Below, piece by piece: positions 1-8,980 of a stretch of DNA of 64,000 bases (positions within the stretch are counted from its first letter, which is position 1; each line of letters opens with the position of its first letter). A program made the translations under genes and the position numbers. The stretch lies in assembly GCF_001429045.1 (NCBI RefSeq), contig NZ_LMHY01000012.1, positions 24,575 through 88,574 on the forward strand, read 5' to 3'. The notes under the pieces were generated by a model. The model made no database searches. It had not been told where the DNA came from and worked only from the letters and a program-made list of their open reading frames with translations. Source of the stretch: Pseudomonas sp. Root71. GTDB lineage: Bacteria; Pseudomonadota; Gammaproteobacteria; Pseudomonadales; Pseudomonadaceae.

Positions 1-834
1 GATGACGCGCAAGGTGTAAGCCGGCTGCCAGCGGTCGAACAGACGCCCCCACAGCGGTGCGGAGATGGCCAGGGTCGCGGCGCTCGCCGCGTAAGTAGCG
101 CCAATCAGCCAGCCCGGCGCGCGCAGAATGTCGGCGACGTACAGCGCGTAGAAGGGTTGCGGCATCATCTTCGCGGTTTGAATCAACACGATCACCAACA
201 GGATTCCACTGAGCCAGCCTTTAGGCAGGGCCACAGGGGCAACCGGTTTCTTCGTCGAGGCACGCGCCTTGTCGGCCGGCAGGAAAAAGCTCCCCAGTGC
301 ACACACCAGGCAAATCGCCGACGCGCCATAACAGAGCAGGGCAAACCCCGAGATGTCCATCAGCCAGCCACCCAGTACCGGGCCGATCAGCGAGCCGACG
401 GCGGTTGCCGACTGCAGGCGGGCCAGGGTGTGACCGCGCCGGGAGCTGTCGCAACAGGTCAGGGCATAGGCTTGCGCGGCGGCGAGAAAACCGGCCAATG
501 CGCCTTGCATCACGCGAATGCCCACCAGCAGCCACGGGTCGAGGGTAATCGCCGCCAGCCCCTGGCACAGCGCAAGTGCCAGCAACGCCCGAACGATCAT
601 CGGCTTGTGTCCGGTGCGATCACCCAACCGTCCCCACGCTGGCGTCAGCAGCATGGCCGCCAGCATCGGGCCGGCATACACCAGCGCCGATAGCAGTGCG
701 GTGTAGCCGGCGCCCTCTGGTCCAAGCAGATGCTGGATCTGCAAGGGCCAGAACGGGCCGCTCATTTCCATGGCGCCCATGGAGACAAACTGGATGACGA
801 TCAGCAGTCGTAATGCACGACCATCAGCGAGCAT
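1..834 (-). CDS. MFS efflux transporter, partial (C-terminus outside window)
   Basis: The minus-strand frame starts at ATG 834 and stays open to the left window edge, giving about 278 visible residues. The translation is strongly hydrophobic with repeated membrane segments, and an early cytoplasmic loop reads WGRLGDRTGHKP, the MFS motif A region between TM2 and TM3. The start overlaps the last 11 bases of the upstream siderophore synthetase gene, so the two are translationally coupled. That context suggests a siderophore exporter of the DHA family; the substrate is inferred, not seen. Later helices and the stop codon lie outside the window. Confidence 0.85.
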   Translation of the reverse strand, partial: MLADGRALRLLIVIQFVSMGAMEMSGPFWPLQIQHLLGPEGAGYTALLSALVYAGPMLAAMLLTPAWGRLGDRTGHKPMIVRALLALALCQGLAAITLDPWLLVGIRVMQGALAGFLAAAQAYALTCCDSSRRGHTLARLQSATAVGSLIGPVLGGWLMDISGFALLCYGASAICLVCALGSFFLPADKARASTKKPVAPVALPKGWLSGILLVIVLIQTAKMMPQPFYALYVADILRAPGWLIGATYAASAATLAISAPLWGRLFDRWQPAYTLRVI

Positions 835-2746
835 TGGCGTTGGTTCGCAGCGGATTACTCAGGCGTCCGACGATGTCGGCGTGGCTGTCGTGCAAGCGCA
901 TGCGCATGAACGATTTGGCCGGCCAATCCTGTTCCAGCAGGGCGTGACGCTCGCTTTCCCAGCGCGCCGGTTCGACGTGCTCGCGCACGTTCTCGAAGCA
1001 CTGTTCAACGTGCATGGCCAAGCGATCCCAAAGGCTGTTTTCCGGCACATTCCAGTGGCGGGCGCAGAGCAACGTCAACTCACCGAGGTGGCACATGAAC
1101 GTGGTGTGCAGGAGCTTGTCGCGGACAAAACCGGCGTCGTCGAACAGGGTCATTTTCGGATCGTGCAGCTGGATATCCAGACCCTTGGCGTGCAGGGTTT
1201 TGCGATCAATGCGAATGTCGCCGAAGTCTCGCAGCAGCAGCCGATTCAACTGCCCGTCAGCACCCATCACCATGAAGCTGTTTTGCTGGTGCGCTTCGAA
1301 CGCCACGCCATACATCAGGTAGATGCCCAGCAGGCTCGGGACGGCAATCGACAGGTAATCATCGAAGAACGCCAGCATGGTCTCGCTGTCGTCACGGCCC
1401 TGAGCCAGTTGCACCCAGTCACGCAGCAACGGTTGTTCGAATTCGTTGACGGCGAACAGGCTGCCGACCGGCACGGCCAGTTCGCCTTCTTGCAGCAGGG
1501 TCAGCGGGTTGTCGCGGTACAACACGGCGGCATGCCGGGACCGTTCGTCATTGGCCGGTTGTGGCGCGTAATGAACGCCGATGCGCTCCGGCACGATGTT
1601 CAACAGGCGTTGAATCTGCGGTTCATGATCGAGAATCTGCAATATCAGTTGGCTGATGCGCGGTCCCATCCGGGCCGAGCGCGGCGATACGGTGCGCTGT
1701 ACGCTGGTCAGTCGCAAGGCCACCGGCAGTTTGACCATCGGCGCAACGCGGCTGGCCTCAGGTACGACCGTGCGGAAGGACATGGTCGGGTGGCCGGTGA
1801 AGGCAACGATGTCGGTGACGATCAGCAGGTTGTCGGCGATCTCGCCGGCAAACGAATTGGACAGTTCTTGATTGACTTGCCATGGGTGCGACGGCAGCGG
1901 GAGATAGTCCGCTGCCTCCAGGCCCCGTTGCTGCAAATGGTGCTGCAATTGTTCAGCGGCCTGCGGGAAGTGGCCCTGCCACCAGTCCCAGTAATCGGCG
2001 GTGCCGGCCAGTGACTCGACGTGTGCGTACTGACGGTGCAGGGCGCACAGCAGAATCGGAAAACTCGCTTCGAATTCCGGCGAGAACGCGATGACCTGTG
2101 CAGCGCTCAAGCCCAGTTTGGTCTTGTAGTTCGGATGCCAGGGGTGGCCGAGCGTGCCCCACTGTTCGAGCAATGACGTCGGGTTCTGATGGTCGGGGCT
2201 GGCTTTGAGCCAAGCGAGTAAGTTGTCGTCGTGCTCGGTGTCGATCTGCTCTCTCAGGCGCTCGGTCCATCCATGGTGGAACGCCAGGCACAGGGTGTCG
2301 TTGCTGTAGCTATCGTCCAGTTCGCGGGCCAGACGTTCCAGTACCTGCGGGGAGGCGGGCGGGTTGAGCTGAGTGCCGAGGTGAGCGAGCAGTTCGCTGG
2401 GCAACTGGATTTTGTGGGGCAGGCTGTCGGGGGTGTGCAGGACGATGCTGCCGCGAACGTCCCAACTGTTCATTCTTCCGCTCGACAGGTGATCGAAGCA
2501 AAGCCGCGCACCGTCGCCAAGCGGCAACCAGCAACGGCTGTTGTCGTCGTATTCGCAGGCGTCAGGGTTGATCAGGCCTTCGCGAAACAGCGCCTGGATC
2601 AGGCGTTGGAAGCTGCGCTGCGCGGCGGGCTCCAGGGCATTGCTCAAATGGTCGAGGGTGATGCGTTGGGACTGGAAGGCCGGAGTGCCGAGAGCTTCGC
2701 TCCAGTTTGAGAGCAATTGCTGCTGTTTTTGCGTGTAAGCGCGCAT
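824..2746 (-). CDS. IucA/IucC-family NIS siderophore synthetase
   Basis: This 640-residue protein has the length and motifs of NRPS-independent siderophore (NIS) synthetases, which use ATP to join a carboxylate such as citrate to an amine or alcohol. Visible family motifs are GHPWHPNYKTKLG near the middle, HPWQ, the KLPVALRLTSVQRT stretch with SFRTV just before it, and EAHQQN towards the C-terminus (ferric iron reductase-like FhuF domain). It is the first gene of an operon with the overlapping MFS gene (ATG 834), and a Fur-box-like sequence lies just upstream, so iron repression is likely. No second NIS synthetase or amine-modifying enzyme is visible in the window. The exact siderophore cannot be read from the sequence. 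Confidence 0.9.
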   Translation of the reverse strand: MRAYTQKQQQLLSNWSEALGTPAFQSQRITLDHLSNALEPAAQRSFQRLIQALFREGLINPDACEYDDNSRCWLPLGDGARLCFDHLSSGRMNSWDVRGSIVLHTPDSLPHKIQLPSELLAHLGTQLNPPASPQVLERLARELDDSYSNDTLCLAFHHGWTERLREQIDTEHDDNLLAWLKASPDHQNPTSLLEQWGTLGHPWHPNYKTKLGLSAAQVIAFSPEFEASFPILLCALHRQYAHVESLAGTADYWDWWQGHFPQAAEQLQHHLQQRGLEAADYLPLPSHPWQVNQELSNSFAGEIADNLLIVTDIVAFTGHPTMSFRTVVPEASRVAPMVKLPVALRLTSVQRTVSPRSARMGPRISQLILQILDHEPQIQRLLNIVPERIGVHYAPQPANDERSRHAAVLYRDNPLTLLQEGELAVPVGSLFAVNEFEQPLLRDWVQLAQGRDDSETMLAFFDDYLSIAVPSLLGIYLMYGVAFEAHQQNSFMVMGADGQLNRLLLRDFGDIRIDRKTLHAKGLDIQLHDPKMTLFDDAGFVRDKLLHTTFMCHLGELTLLCARHWNVPENSLWDRLAMHVEQCFENVREHVEPARWESERHALLEQDWPAKSFMRMRLHDSHADIVGRLSNPLRTNANAR

Positions 2747-2815
2747 CGAGTCCGACTCCTTCTGGACAGTGATTTAGCTAAGTGCGCGCAGAGAATACAT
2801 TTTCAAAATATTAAT

Positions 2816-2834
2816 GCAAATGATAGCAATTACT
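2816..2834 (-). promoter_or_regulatory. Fur-box-like site upstream of NIS synthetase
   Basis: The sequence GCAAATGATAGCAATTACT matches 12 of 19 positions of the classical Fur consensus GATAATGATAATCATTATC. It lies about 70 bases upstream of the siderophore synthetase start in a locally AT-rich patch, where an iron-repressed promoter is expected. It is not a perfect palindrome, so the call rests on context plus partial match. Confidence 0.6.
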
Positions 2835-2859
2835 ACTTATGACATTAGGGGTCGCCTTT

Positions 2860-3789
2860 TCAGGGGCTGGCCAGGGGTTTGCTCAAGACCATGTAGCGCT
2901 CTCCCACCTTTCGCGCATATTCCTCCAGCACTTGCTGACACAACGTCACAATCTCCTCGACCCATTCCACGCCCACTCGCCACGACACCACCACCTGCAG
3001 GTCGGGTGGTCGCTGATCGATGTCCAGCAGGGTCAGTTCACCCCGTGCCAGCTCTTCGGCCACCAGCACCGGAGGCAACGCGCCGATGCCAAAGCCGTCG
3101 CGCAGCAGCCGGGTAATCGCCGACACCGAGTTCACACAATTCAGCCGTGGCGCCGTCACGCCATTGGCCTGCATCAGGGCGAGCACTTGCTGATGCGGGT
3201 GAGAGTTTTTCGAGTAGGTAATGATCCGCTCTTTCGCCAGATCGGCGACGCCTGAATACTCACGGTTGTACAGGGAGTTGCTGGCGGCAATCCAGCCCAT
3301 CGGGTGGCTCGCCAGTTCCAGGCTGCGCACGCTTTCCTGGCGCAGCAGGTCGGTTTGCAGGATCACATCGAGGAAGCCTTTTTGCAGCTGATCGCAGAGG
3401 TTGAGCGAGGTATCGGCCACCAGTTCGATTTCCACCAGTGGGTAGTGATCGGTCATCTGCGCCACCAGCGGGCTGAGCCAGGTGTGGATCACTGTGTCCA
3501 TCACGCCGATGCGCACCCGTCCGGCCTTGCTCGAGCGGGTCTCGATCGACTGCTTGAGTGCCTGCATGGTGTCCATCATCTGCTCGGCGTAATCGAGCAC
3601 CTTGAGGCCTTCGGGCGTCAGGCTTACGCCGCGTGAATCCCGCAGAAACAGCTTTACCCCGAGCTCGCCTTCAAGCACTGCGATGCGGCTGGAAATCGAG
3701 GCCTGGGTGGTGAAGAGCTTGTCGGCGGTCAGGCGAAAACTCTTGAGTCGGGCGACCCAGACGAAGGTCTCGAGAAACTTCAGGTTCAT
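2860..3789 (-). CDS. LysR-family transcriptional regulator
   Basis: This 309-residue LysR-type regulator has an N-terminal winged HTH (about residues 1-60, including LTADKLFTTQASISSRIAVLE) and a periplasmic-binding-like effector domain from about residue 90. It is divergent from the MFS-pxpABC operon, with 146 bases between the start codons and a near-ideal LysR dyad in that gap. It most likely controls that operon and itself; the effector could be 5-oxoproline or a related compound, which is inference. Its 3' end faces the siderophore promoter but shows no link to it. Confidence 0.9.
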   Translation of the reverse strand: MNLKFLETFVWVARLKSFRLTADKLFTTQASISSRIAVLEGELGVKLFLRDSRGVSLTPEGLKVLDYAEQMMDTMQALKQSIETRSSKAGRVRIGVMDTVIHTWLSPLVAQMTDHYPLVEIELVADTSLNLCDQLQKGFLDVILQTDLLRQESVRSLELASHPMGWIAASNSLYNREYSGVADLAKERIITYSKNSHPHQQVLALMQANGVTAPRLNCVNSVSAITRLLRDGFGIGALPPVLVAEELARGELTLLDIDQRPPDLQVVVSWRVGVEWVEEIVTLCQQVLEEYARKVGERYMVLSKPLASP

Positions 3790-3829
3790 GGGATAAAGAT
3801 TTCTTATGTCTAAGGCGGGTTTTTATTAG

Positions 3830-3856
3830 TTGGACGCAGCAGGGGCACGCGTCCAA
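3830..3856. promoter_or_regulatory. Perfect LysR-type operator dyad TTGGACGC-N11-GCGTCCAA
   Basis: A perfect 8-bp inverted repeat with an 11-base spacer lies between the divergent LysR gene (start 3789) and the MFS permease gene (start 3936). LysR regulators classically bind dyads with a T-N11-A core, and this geometry fits. It is the best operator candidate for the pxp operon. Confidence 0.75.
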
Positions 3857-3935
3857 AAATCGGCGCATCCGGTTCCCACGATAGGCGTCGTCGGGGCTCA
3901 GAACAATACCAATAAAATCAGCGCGGAGATTTGCC

Positions 3936-5222
3936 ATGAGTGCGCCCGACACCCCCTTCATTCCGAAAGCCTCGGCCCGCCCGGGACCTTTCGACTGGTA
4001 TCGCAACATCAATCAGCAGGAACGCCGCACCTTCTGGAGCTGCAAGATCGGCTATGGCCTGGACGGCATGGACACCCAGATGCTCAGCTTCGTGGTGCCG
4101 ACCCTGATTGCCATGTGGGGCATCACCACCGGCCAGGCCGGGCTGATTCACACCAGCACGCTGATCGCTTCGGCCATCGGTGGCTGGGTGGCGGGGATTC
4201 TGTCCGACCGCATCGGTCGTGTGCGCACCTTGCAACTGACCGTGCTGTGGTTTGCCTTCTTCACCTTCCTCTGCGGCTTTGCCCAGAGCTATGAGCAACT
4301 GCTGATTGCCCGCACGTTGATGGGATTCGGTTTCGGCGGCGAGTGGACGGCCGGAGCGGTGCTGATCGGCGAAGTGATTCGTGCCCAGGACCGTGGCAAG
4401 GCGGTGGGCATGGTGCAGTCCGGCTGGGCGCTGGGTTGGGGGCTGACCGCGATTCTATATGCGCTACTGTTCTCGGTATTGCCACCGGAAGACGCCTGGC
4501 GCGCGCTGTTCATCCTTGGCATCGTGCCGGCGATTTTCGTGATCTTCGTTCGCCGACTGGTGAAAGACCCGGAAATCTACCGTGAGGCCAAGGCTAAACA
4601 GGAGCCGAGCAATCCGTCGAAGTTCTACGAGATCTTCGCCCCCGGCATGCTGTTCACCACGATTCGCGCTTCGTTGCTGACCACCGGCGCGCTGGGTGGC
4701 TACTACGCGATCACGTCCTGGTTGCCGACTTTCCTGAAAAACGAGCGCGGTTTGAGCGTACTCGGCACAGGCGGTTATCTGGCAATGGTGATCGTCGGGT
4801 CCTACGTCGGTTATGTCATCAGCGCCTATTTGACCGACATCCTCGGACGCAAAAAGAACTTCATCCTGTTCGCCGTGGGCTCGTTCACCATTGTCTTGCT
4901 GTACACCCAACTGCCGGTCAGCAATGGCGTGATGCTGTGGCTGGGCTTTCCGCTGGGCTTCTTCGCCTCGGGGATTTTCAGCGGCATGGGCGCATTCCTG
5001 ACCGAGTTGTTCCCTACACGCATTCGCGGTTCGGGCCAGGGTTTCTGCTACAACATCGGCCGGGCGCTGGCGGCGTTGTTTCCGCTGCTGATCGGCCTGC
5101 TCAGCCAGACCGTGCCACTGAGTGTAGGCATCGGTGCCTTTGCGGCGGTTTCCTACGGGGTGGTGATCCTCGCGGCCCTGAGCCTGCCGGAAACCCGTGG
5201 CAAGCAACTCGACGCCCAGTAA
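3936..5222 (+). CDS. MFS permease of the pxp operon, predicted 5-oxoproline uptake
   Basis: This 428-residue protein has about 12 membrane segments and MFS signatures: GWVAGILSDRIGRVRTL (motif A, about residues 85-101) and GFGFGGEWTAGAVLIGE in TM4-5, typical of the aromatic acid/metabolite:H+ symporter group. A Shine-Dalgarno GGAG lies 7 bases before the ATG. The pxpA gene starts 73 bases downstream on the same strand, so it is probably the first gene of a permease-pxpABC operon. The substrate, 5-oxoproline or a close analogue, is inferred from this neighbourhood. Confidence 0.88.
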   Translation: MSAPDTPFIPKASARPGPFDWYRNINQQERRTFWSCKIGYGLDGMDTQMLSFVVPTLIAMWGITTGQAGLIHTSTLIASAIGGWVAGILSDRIGRVRTLQLTVLWFAFFTFLCGFAQSYEQLLIARTLMGFGFGGEWTAGAVLIGEVIRAQDRGKAVGMVQSGWALGWGLTAILYALLFSVLPPEDAWRALFILGIVPAIFVIFVRRLVKDPEIYREAKAKQEPSNPSKFYEIFAPGMLFTTIRASLLTTGALGGYYAITSWLPTFLKNERGLSVLGTGGYLAMVIVGSYVGYVISAYLTDILGRKKNFILFAVGSFTIVLLYTQLPVSNGVMLWLGFPLGFFASGIFSGMGAFLTELFPTRIRGSGQGFCYNIGRALAALFPLLIGLLSQTVPLSVGIGAFAAVSYGVVILAALSLPETRGKQLDAQ

Positions 5223-5295
5223 CTGATAACCTGCGGGGCTGTCTTATAGATATGTCCCACAGCTGAAAAGAATAAAGCCTACAGGAGTGTTCAGT

Positions 5296-6048
5296 GTGAG
5301 CCGCCTGCTATTGAACTGCGACATCGGCGAGAGTTTCGGCAGCTGGACCATGGGTCTGGACGCGGAAATCATGCCCTTCATCGATTGCGCCAACATCGCC
5401 TGCGGTTTTCACGCCGGCGACCCGAGCATCATGCGCAAGACTGTCAGCCTGGCCCTCGGCCACGGTGTGCAAGTTGGTGCGCATCCGGCCTATCAGGACC
5501 TGGTGGGGTTCGGCCGTCGCTCCATGGCCTATGCCACCCAGGAACTTCAAGACATCCTGCATTACCAGATCGGCGCCCTCGACGGTATCTGCCGGGCCCA
5601 GGGCGGGCGGGTCAGCTATGTCAAACCCCATGGCGCGATGTACAACGACATGATGGCCAACCCGACACTGCTGCGCGCTGTGCTGCAAGCGGTAGCGTCC
5701 TATGACCGCAACCTGCCGTTGATGTTGATGGCCACCCGCGACAACAGCGCCGCCCAACAACTGGGCGATGAATACGGCGTGACCCTGTGGTTCGAGGCCT
5801 TTGCCGACCGTGCTTATGACAGCGCCGGCAGGCTGGTGTCACGACAACTGCCGGGAGCGGTGCATCACGACCCGGAAACAATCATCGGGCAGGCACTGAC
5901 CATCGCCCGTGGCGATCCGCTCACCGCCAGTGACGGCAGTGCCCTGCATTTGCAGGCCAATACCCTGTGCGTGCACGGCGACAACGCCAGTTCGGTCGCT
6001 GCCGTGCAACGTATCCGTGAAGCCTTGAACCGGCAGAGCGCGTCATGA
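5296..6048 (+). CDS. pxpA: 5-oxoprolinase subunit PxpA (LamB/YcsF family)
   Basis: This 250-residue protein matches the LamB/YcsF family. Diagnostic stretches are [11 protein letters not shown] at the N-terminus, [27 protein letters not shown] and [10 protein letters not shown]. In the known system PxpA works with PxpB and PxpC to convert 5-oxo-L-proline to L-glutamate using ATP. GTG 5296 is preferred over GTG 5287 because AGGAG at 5283-5287 overlaps the earlier codon but sits 8 bases before the later one. The stop overlaps the pxpB start by ATGA, so the subunits are co-translated. Confidence 0.93.
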   Translation: MSRLLLNCDIGESFGSWTMGLDAEIMPFIDCANIACGFHAGDPSIMRKTVSLALGHGVQVGAHPAYQDLVGFGRRSMAYATQELQDILHYQIGALDGICRAQGGRVSYVKPHGAMYNDMMANPTLLRAVLQAVASYDRNLPLMLMATRDNSAAQQLGDEYGVTLWFEAFADRAYDSAGRLVSRQLPGAVHHDPETIIGQALTIARGDPLTASDGSALHLQANTLCVHGDNASSVAAVQRIREALNRQSAS

Positions 6049-6749
6049 AGCTGCGGGTAGAGGTTGTGGCGCTGGATTGCCTGATGGTGCGCCTGTTCGA
6101 TGAAATTGCCGAAACCAACATGCCGTGGATGCTGGCGGCCAGTGAAAGTCTGCGCGCGGCATTCGCCGGGCATCTGATCGATCTGGTGCCGTCCTACACC
6201 ACCTTGATGGTGCATTACGACTTGAACGCACTGAGTCCCGCCCAGGCCCGCGAGTTGATTGCCCTGGCACTGATCGATCTGTCGCCCAATGCGCGTACGC
6301 GCGGTACCTGCCATGTGTTGCCGGTGTGGTACGACTTGAGTGTCGGGCCGGAGCTGAGCCTGTTGTCGCAACGCAGCGGATTGGCGGTGGAGGAGGTGAT
6401 CCGTCGTCACTGCGAGCGTGAGTACCAGGTGTTTGCCCTGGGCTTTGCGCCGGGCTTCGCCTTCATGGGGTTGGTGGAGGAGGTGCTCGCCGCGCCGCGT
6501 CTGAACACGCCACGCAAGAAAGTCGCCGCCGGCAGTGTCGGCATCGCCGAACGACAAACGGCGGCCTACCCGGTGGTGTCGCCGGGGGGCTGGAATTTGA
6601 TCGGCCGCACGCCGACCAAATTGTTCGATCGCAACCGTGACGGCTACAGCTTGATGCAACCCGGTGACACCGTAAGGTTCGAAGCGGTCGGCCATGCCGA
6701 ATTCATTAACCTGGGCGGTGACGATACGCCGCTGGAGGCCCAGGCATGA
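6045..6749 (+). CDS. pxpB: 5-oxoprolinase subunit PxpB (KipI family)
   Basis: This 234-residue protein carries the KipI/allophanate hydrolase subunit 1 signature: [10 protein letters not shown] at about residues 143-152, then [15 protein letters not shown] and a [16 protein letters not shown] stretch. It overlaps pxpA and pxpC by 4 bases each, a tightly coupled three-gene unit. The family was once annotated as urea amidolyase or a sporulation kinase inhibitor; with an adjacent pxpA the 5-oxoprolinase call is much more likely. Confidence 0.92.
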   Translation: MKLRVEVVALDCLMVRLFDEIAETNMPWMLAASESLRAAFAGHLIDLVPSYTTLMVHYDLNALSPAQARELIALALIDLSPNARTRGTCHVLPVWYDLSVGPELSLLSQRSGLAVEEVIRRHCEREYQVFALGFAPGFAFMGLVEEVLAAPRLNTPRKKVAAGSVGIAERQTAAYPVVSPGGWNLIGRTPTKLFDRNRDGYSLMQPGDTVRFEAVGHAEFINLGGDDTPLEAQA

Positions 6750-7672
6750 GCCGTCTGATGATTGAAGCGAGTACGGCGCTGTGCCTGTTGCAGGATGCCG
6801 GCCGATTCGGCGTGCGGCATCTGGGCGTGACCCAGGGCGGAGCGGCCGATTGGCGTTCGATGTCTTGGGCCAACTGGCTGTTGGGCAACGGACTGGATGC
6901 GTCGGTGATCGAAATCACCCTCGGCGGGTTCACCGTCGTTGCCGAGGATGATTGCGTACTGGCGCTGGCCGGAGCGGATTTGGGTGCGCAGGTGGATGGC
7001 GAGGCGCTGGCGCCTTGGCGCAGTTTCAGGTTGCACAAAGGTCAGCGTTTGCAATTCACCCGGCCGCTACTCGGTGCCCGGGCCTATCTGGCGGCGCCGG
7101 GTGGGTTTGATGCACCGAAAGTGCTGGGCAGCAGCGCGACGGTGGTGCGTGAGGAACTCGGCGGCCTGGACGGAATGGGCCATGCGCTGGGTAAAGGCGC
7201 GTCCTTGAGCTACTCGGGGAACTCGCTGGTATTGCTCCGGGAGTTGCCGGGCCAATGGGTGCCGGATTTCACCGGTGAGCCATTGCTGGATCTGGTGCTC
7301 GGTGCGCAGATTGGCGAGTTTGGCGGGCAGAGCCTGTTCGATGCGTTCAACAGCGTGTGGAGCATCGACAGCCGAGCCGACCGGATGGGCATTCGCCTGT
7401 TGGGCACGGCGCTGCAGTACCAGGGCCAACCGATGATTTCCGAAGGTATTCCGTTGGGGGCAGTCCAGGTGCCGCCCGACGGGCAGCCGATTGTGTTGCT
7501 CAACGATCGACAGACCATTGGCGGTTATCCGCGATTGGGAGCGTTGACGCCGTTGGCGCTGGCGAGGCTGGCGCAGTGTTTGCCGGGGGCGAAGGTGCGG
7601 TTGCGGCCGGTGGTGCAGGAAATGGCGCATCGCGAACAGGTCGAGTACTTGCAGCGTTTCACTCACCGCTAA
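6746..7672 (+). CDS. pxpC: 5-oxoprolinase subunit PxpC (KipA family)
   Basis: This 308-residue protein is the KipA/allophanate hydrolase subunit 2 partner of PxpB. Visible motifs are DAGRFGVRHLGVTQGGAAD at the N-terminus, SDRMG-like RADRMGIRLLG, and IPLGAVQVPPDGQPIVLLND with TIGGYPRLG. It starts inside the pxpB stop (ATGA) and ends the operon; a REP pair follows, then a convergent gene. Confidence 0.92.
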   Translation: MSRLMIEASTALCLLQDAGRFGVRHLGVTQGGAADWRSMSWANWLLGNGLDASVIEITLGGFTVVAEDDCVLALAGADLGAQVDGEALAPWRSFRLHKGQRLQFTRPLLGARAYLAAPGGFDAPKVLGSSATVVREELGGLDGMGHALGKGASLSYSGNSLVLLRELPGQWVPDFTGEPLLDLVLGAQIGEFGGQSLFDAFNSVWSIDSRADRMGIRLLGTALQYQGQPMISEGIPLGAVQVPPDGQPIVLLNDRQTIGGYPRLGALTPLALARLAQCLPGAKVRLRPVVQEMAHREQVEYLQRFTHR

Positions 7673-7695
7673 AAGCTTCGTCGGATCGCCGCCCG

Positions 7696-7766
7696 GAGCA
7701 AGCCCGCTCCCACATTTTATCTGTGTCGTGCACAAAACCAATGTGGGAGCGGGCTTGCTCGCGAAG
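7696..7766. repeat. REP pair, GTGGGAGCGGGCTTGCTCGC family (family A)
   Basis: Two oppositely oriented copies of the Pseudomonas REP palindrome lie at 7696-7715 and 7741-7766. They sit between the convergent ends of pxpC and the VWA-domain gene, the usual REP position. Confidence 0.9.
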
Positions 7767-7789
7767 AGGCCTTCACAGGCGACGAATTT

Positions 7790-8968
7790 CTACTTGGACA
7801 AAAACCGCATCCCTTCCTCCAACCCCCGAAGGGTCAGCGGATACATCTGGTCCTCGATCAAATCCCGCACGATATTGGTCGACGAGGTATAGCCCCAGGT
7901 GTCCTTCGGATACGGGTTGATCCAGATGAGCTTCTTGTACTTCTCCTTGAACCGCTGCATCCACACGTAACCGGCTTCTTCGTTCCAGTGCTCGACGCTG
8001 CCGCCCGCCTGGGTGATTTCATAGGGCGCCATGGCGGCGTCACCGATAAAGATCACTTTGTAGTCGGCACCGTACTTGTGCAGCAGGTCCATGGTCGACG
8101 TGCGCTCGGAGGTGCGGCGCATGTTGTTCTTCCACACCGATTCATAAATGAAGTTGTGGAAGTAGAAGTACTCCAGATGCTTGAACTCGGTCTTGCAGGC
8201 CGAGAACAGCTCCTCGCAAATCTTCACATGGGCGTCCATCGAGCCGCCGATGTCGAACAGCAGCAATAGCTTGACGGTATTGCGCCGCTCCGGTCGCATC
8301 TGGATGTTCAGCAGGCCGGCATCCTTGGCGGTGTGGTCGATGGTGCCATCGATATCGAGTTCTTCCGCCGCGCCCTGACGGGCGAATTTGCGCAAGCGAC
8401 GCAGCGCGACCTTGATGTTGCGCGTACCCAGCTCAACCGAGTCGTCGAGGTTCTTGTATTCGCGCTGGTCCCAGACCTTGGCCGCCTTGCCCTGGCGTTT
8501 GCCGGCATCACCGACCCGAATGCCTTCCGGGTTGAAACCGCCGGAGCCGAACGGGCTGGTGCCACCGGTGCCAATCCACTTGTTGCCACCGGCGTGGCGT
8601 TCCTTCTGTTCTTCGAGGCGTTTCTTGAACTCTTCGATCAGCTTGTCCAGGCCACCGAGGGACTGGATTGCCGCCCGCTCTTCGTCGGTCAGCGAACGCT
8701 CGAATTCCTTGCGCAGCCAGTCTTCCGGGATCAGTGCCTGCAGGTGGTCGTCGAGCTTTTCCAGGCCATTGAAGTAGGCGCCGAAGGCCCGGTCGAACTT
8801 GTCGAAATGCCGTTCGTCCTTCACCAGGATCGCCCGGGACAGGTAATAGAACTCGTCCATGTCGGCGAAGGTCACGCGCTGTTTCAGCGCGTTGATCAGG
8901 TCCAGCAGCTCGCGCACCGAGACCGGCACCTTGGCTGCGCGCATTTCATTGAACAGGTTGAGCAGCAT
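7790..8968 (-). CDS. VWA domain CoxE-like protein
   Basis: This 392-residue protein has an N-terminal helical region, a Gly-rich and basic linker (about residues 120-165) and a C-terminal von Willebrand A domain beginning near residue 230. The metal-ion site reads DIGGSM at residues 239-244, so the usual DxSxS is DxGxS here. It lies 12 bases after the MoxR-type ATPase gene, and MoxR/VWA pairs generally act together as chaperone-like assemblies for metal centres or protein complexes. No client is visible nearby. No signal peptide or membrane anchor is apparent, so it should be cytoplasmic. Confidence 0.85.
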   Translation of the reverse strand: MLLNLFNEMRAAKVPVSVRELLDLINALKQRVTFADMDEFYYLSRAILVKDERHFDKFDRAFGAYFNGLEKLDDHLQALIPEDWLRKEFERSLTDEERAAIQSLGGLDKLIEEFKKRLEEQKERHAGGNKWIGTGGTSPFGSGGFNPEGIRVGDAGKRQGKAAKVWDQREYKNLDDSVELGTRNIKVALRRLRKFARQGAAEELDIDGTIDHTAKDAGLLNIQMRPERRNTVKLLLLFDIGGSMDAHVKICEELFSACKTEFKHLEYFYFHNFIYESVWKNNMRRTSERTSTMDLLHKYGADYKVIFIGDAAMAPYEITQAGGSVEHWNEEAGYVWMQRFKEKYKKLIWINPYPKDTWGYTSSTNIVRDLIEDQMYPLTLRGLEEGMRFLSK

Positions 8969-8980
8969 GGCATCAGCCTC

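Noticed and set aside
770..2014. Long plus-strand frame of 414 codons opposite the siderophore synthetase
   Set aside because: It is antisense to a clear IucA/IucC gene and has no family features; the high GC content makes long shadow frames common.
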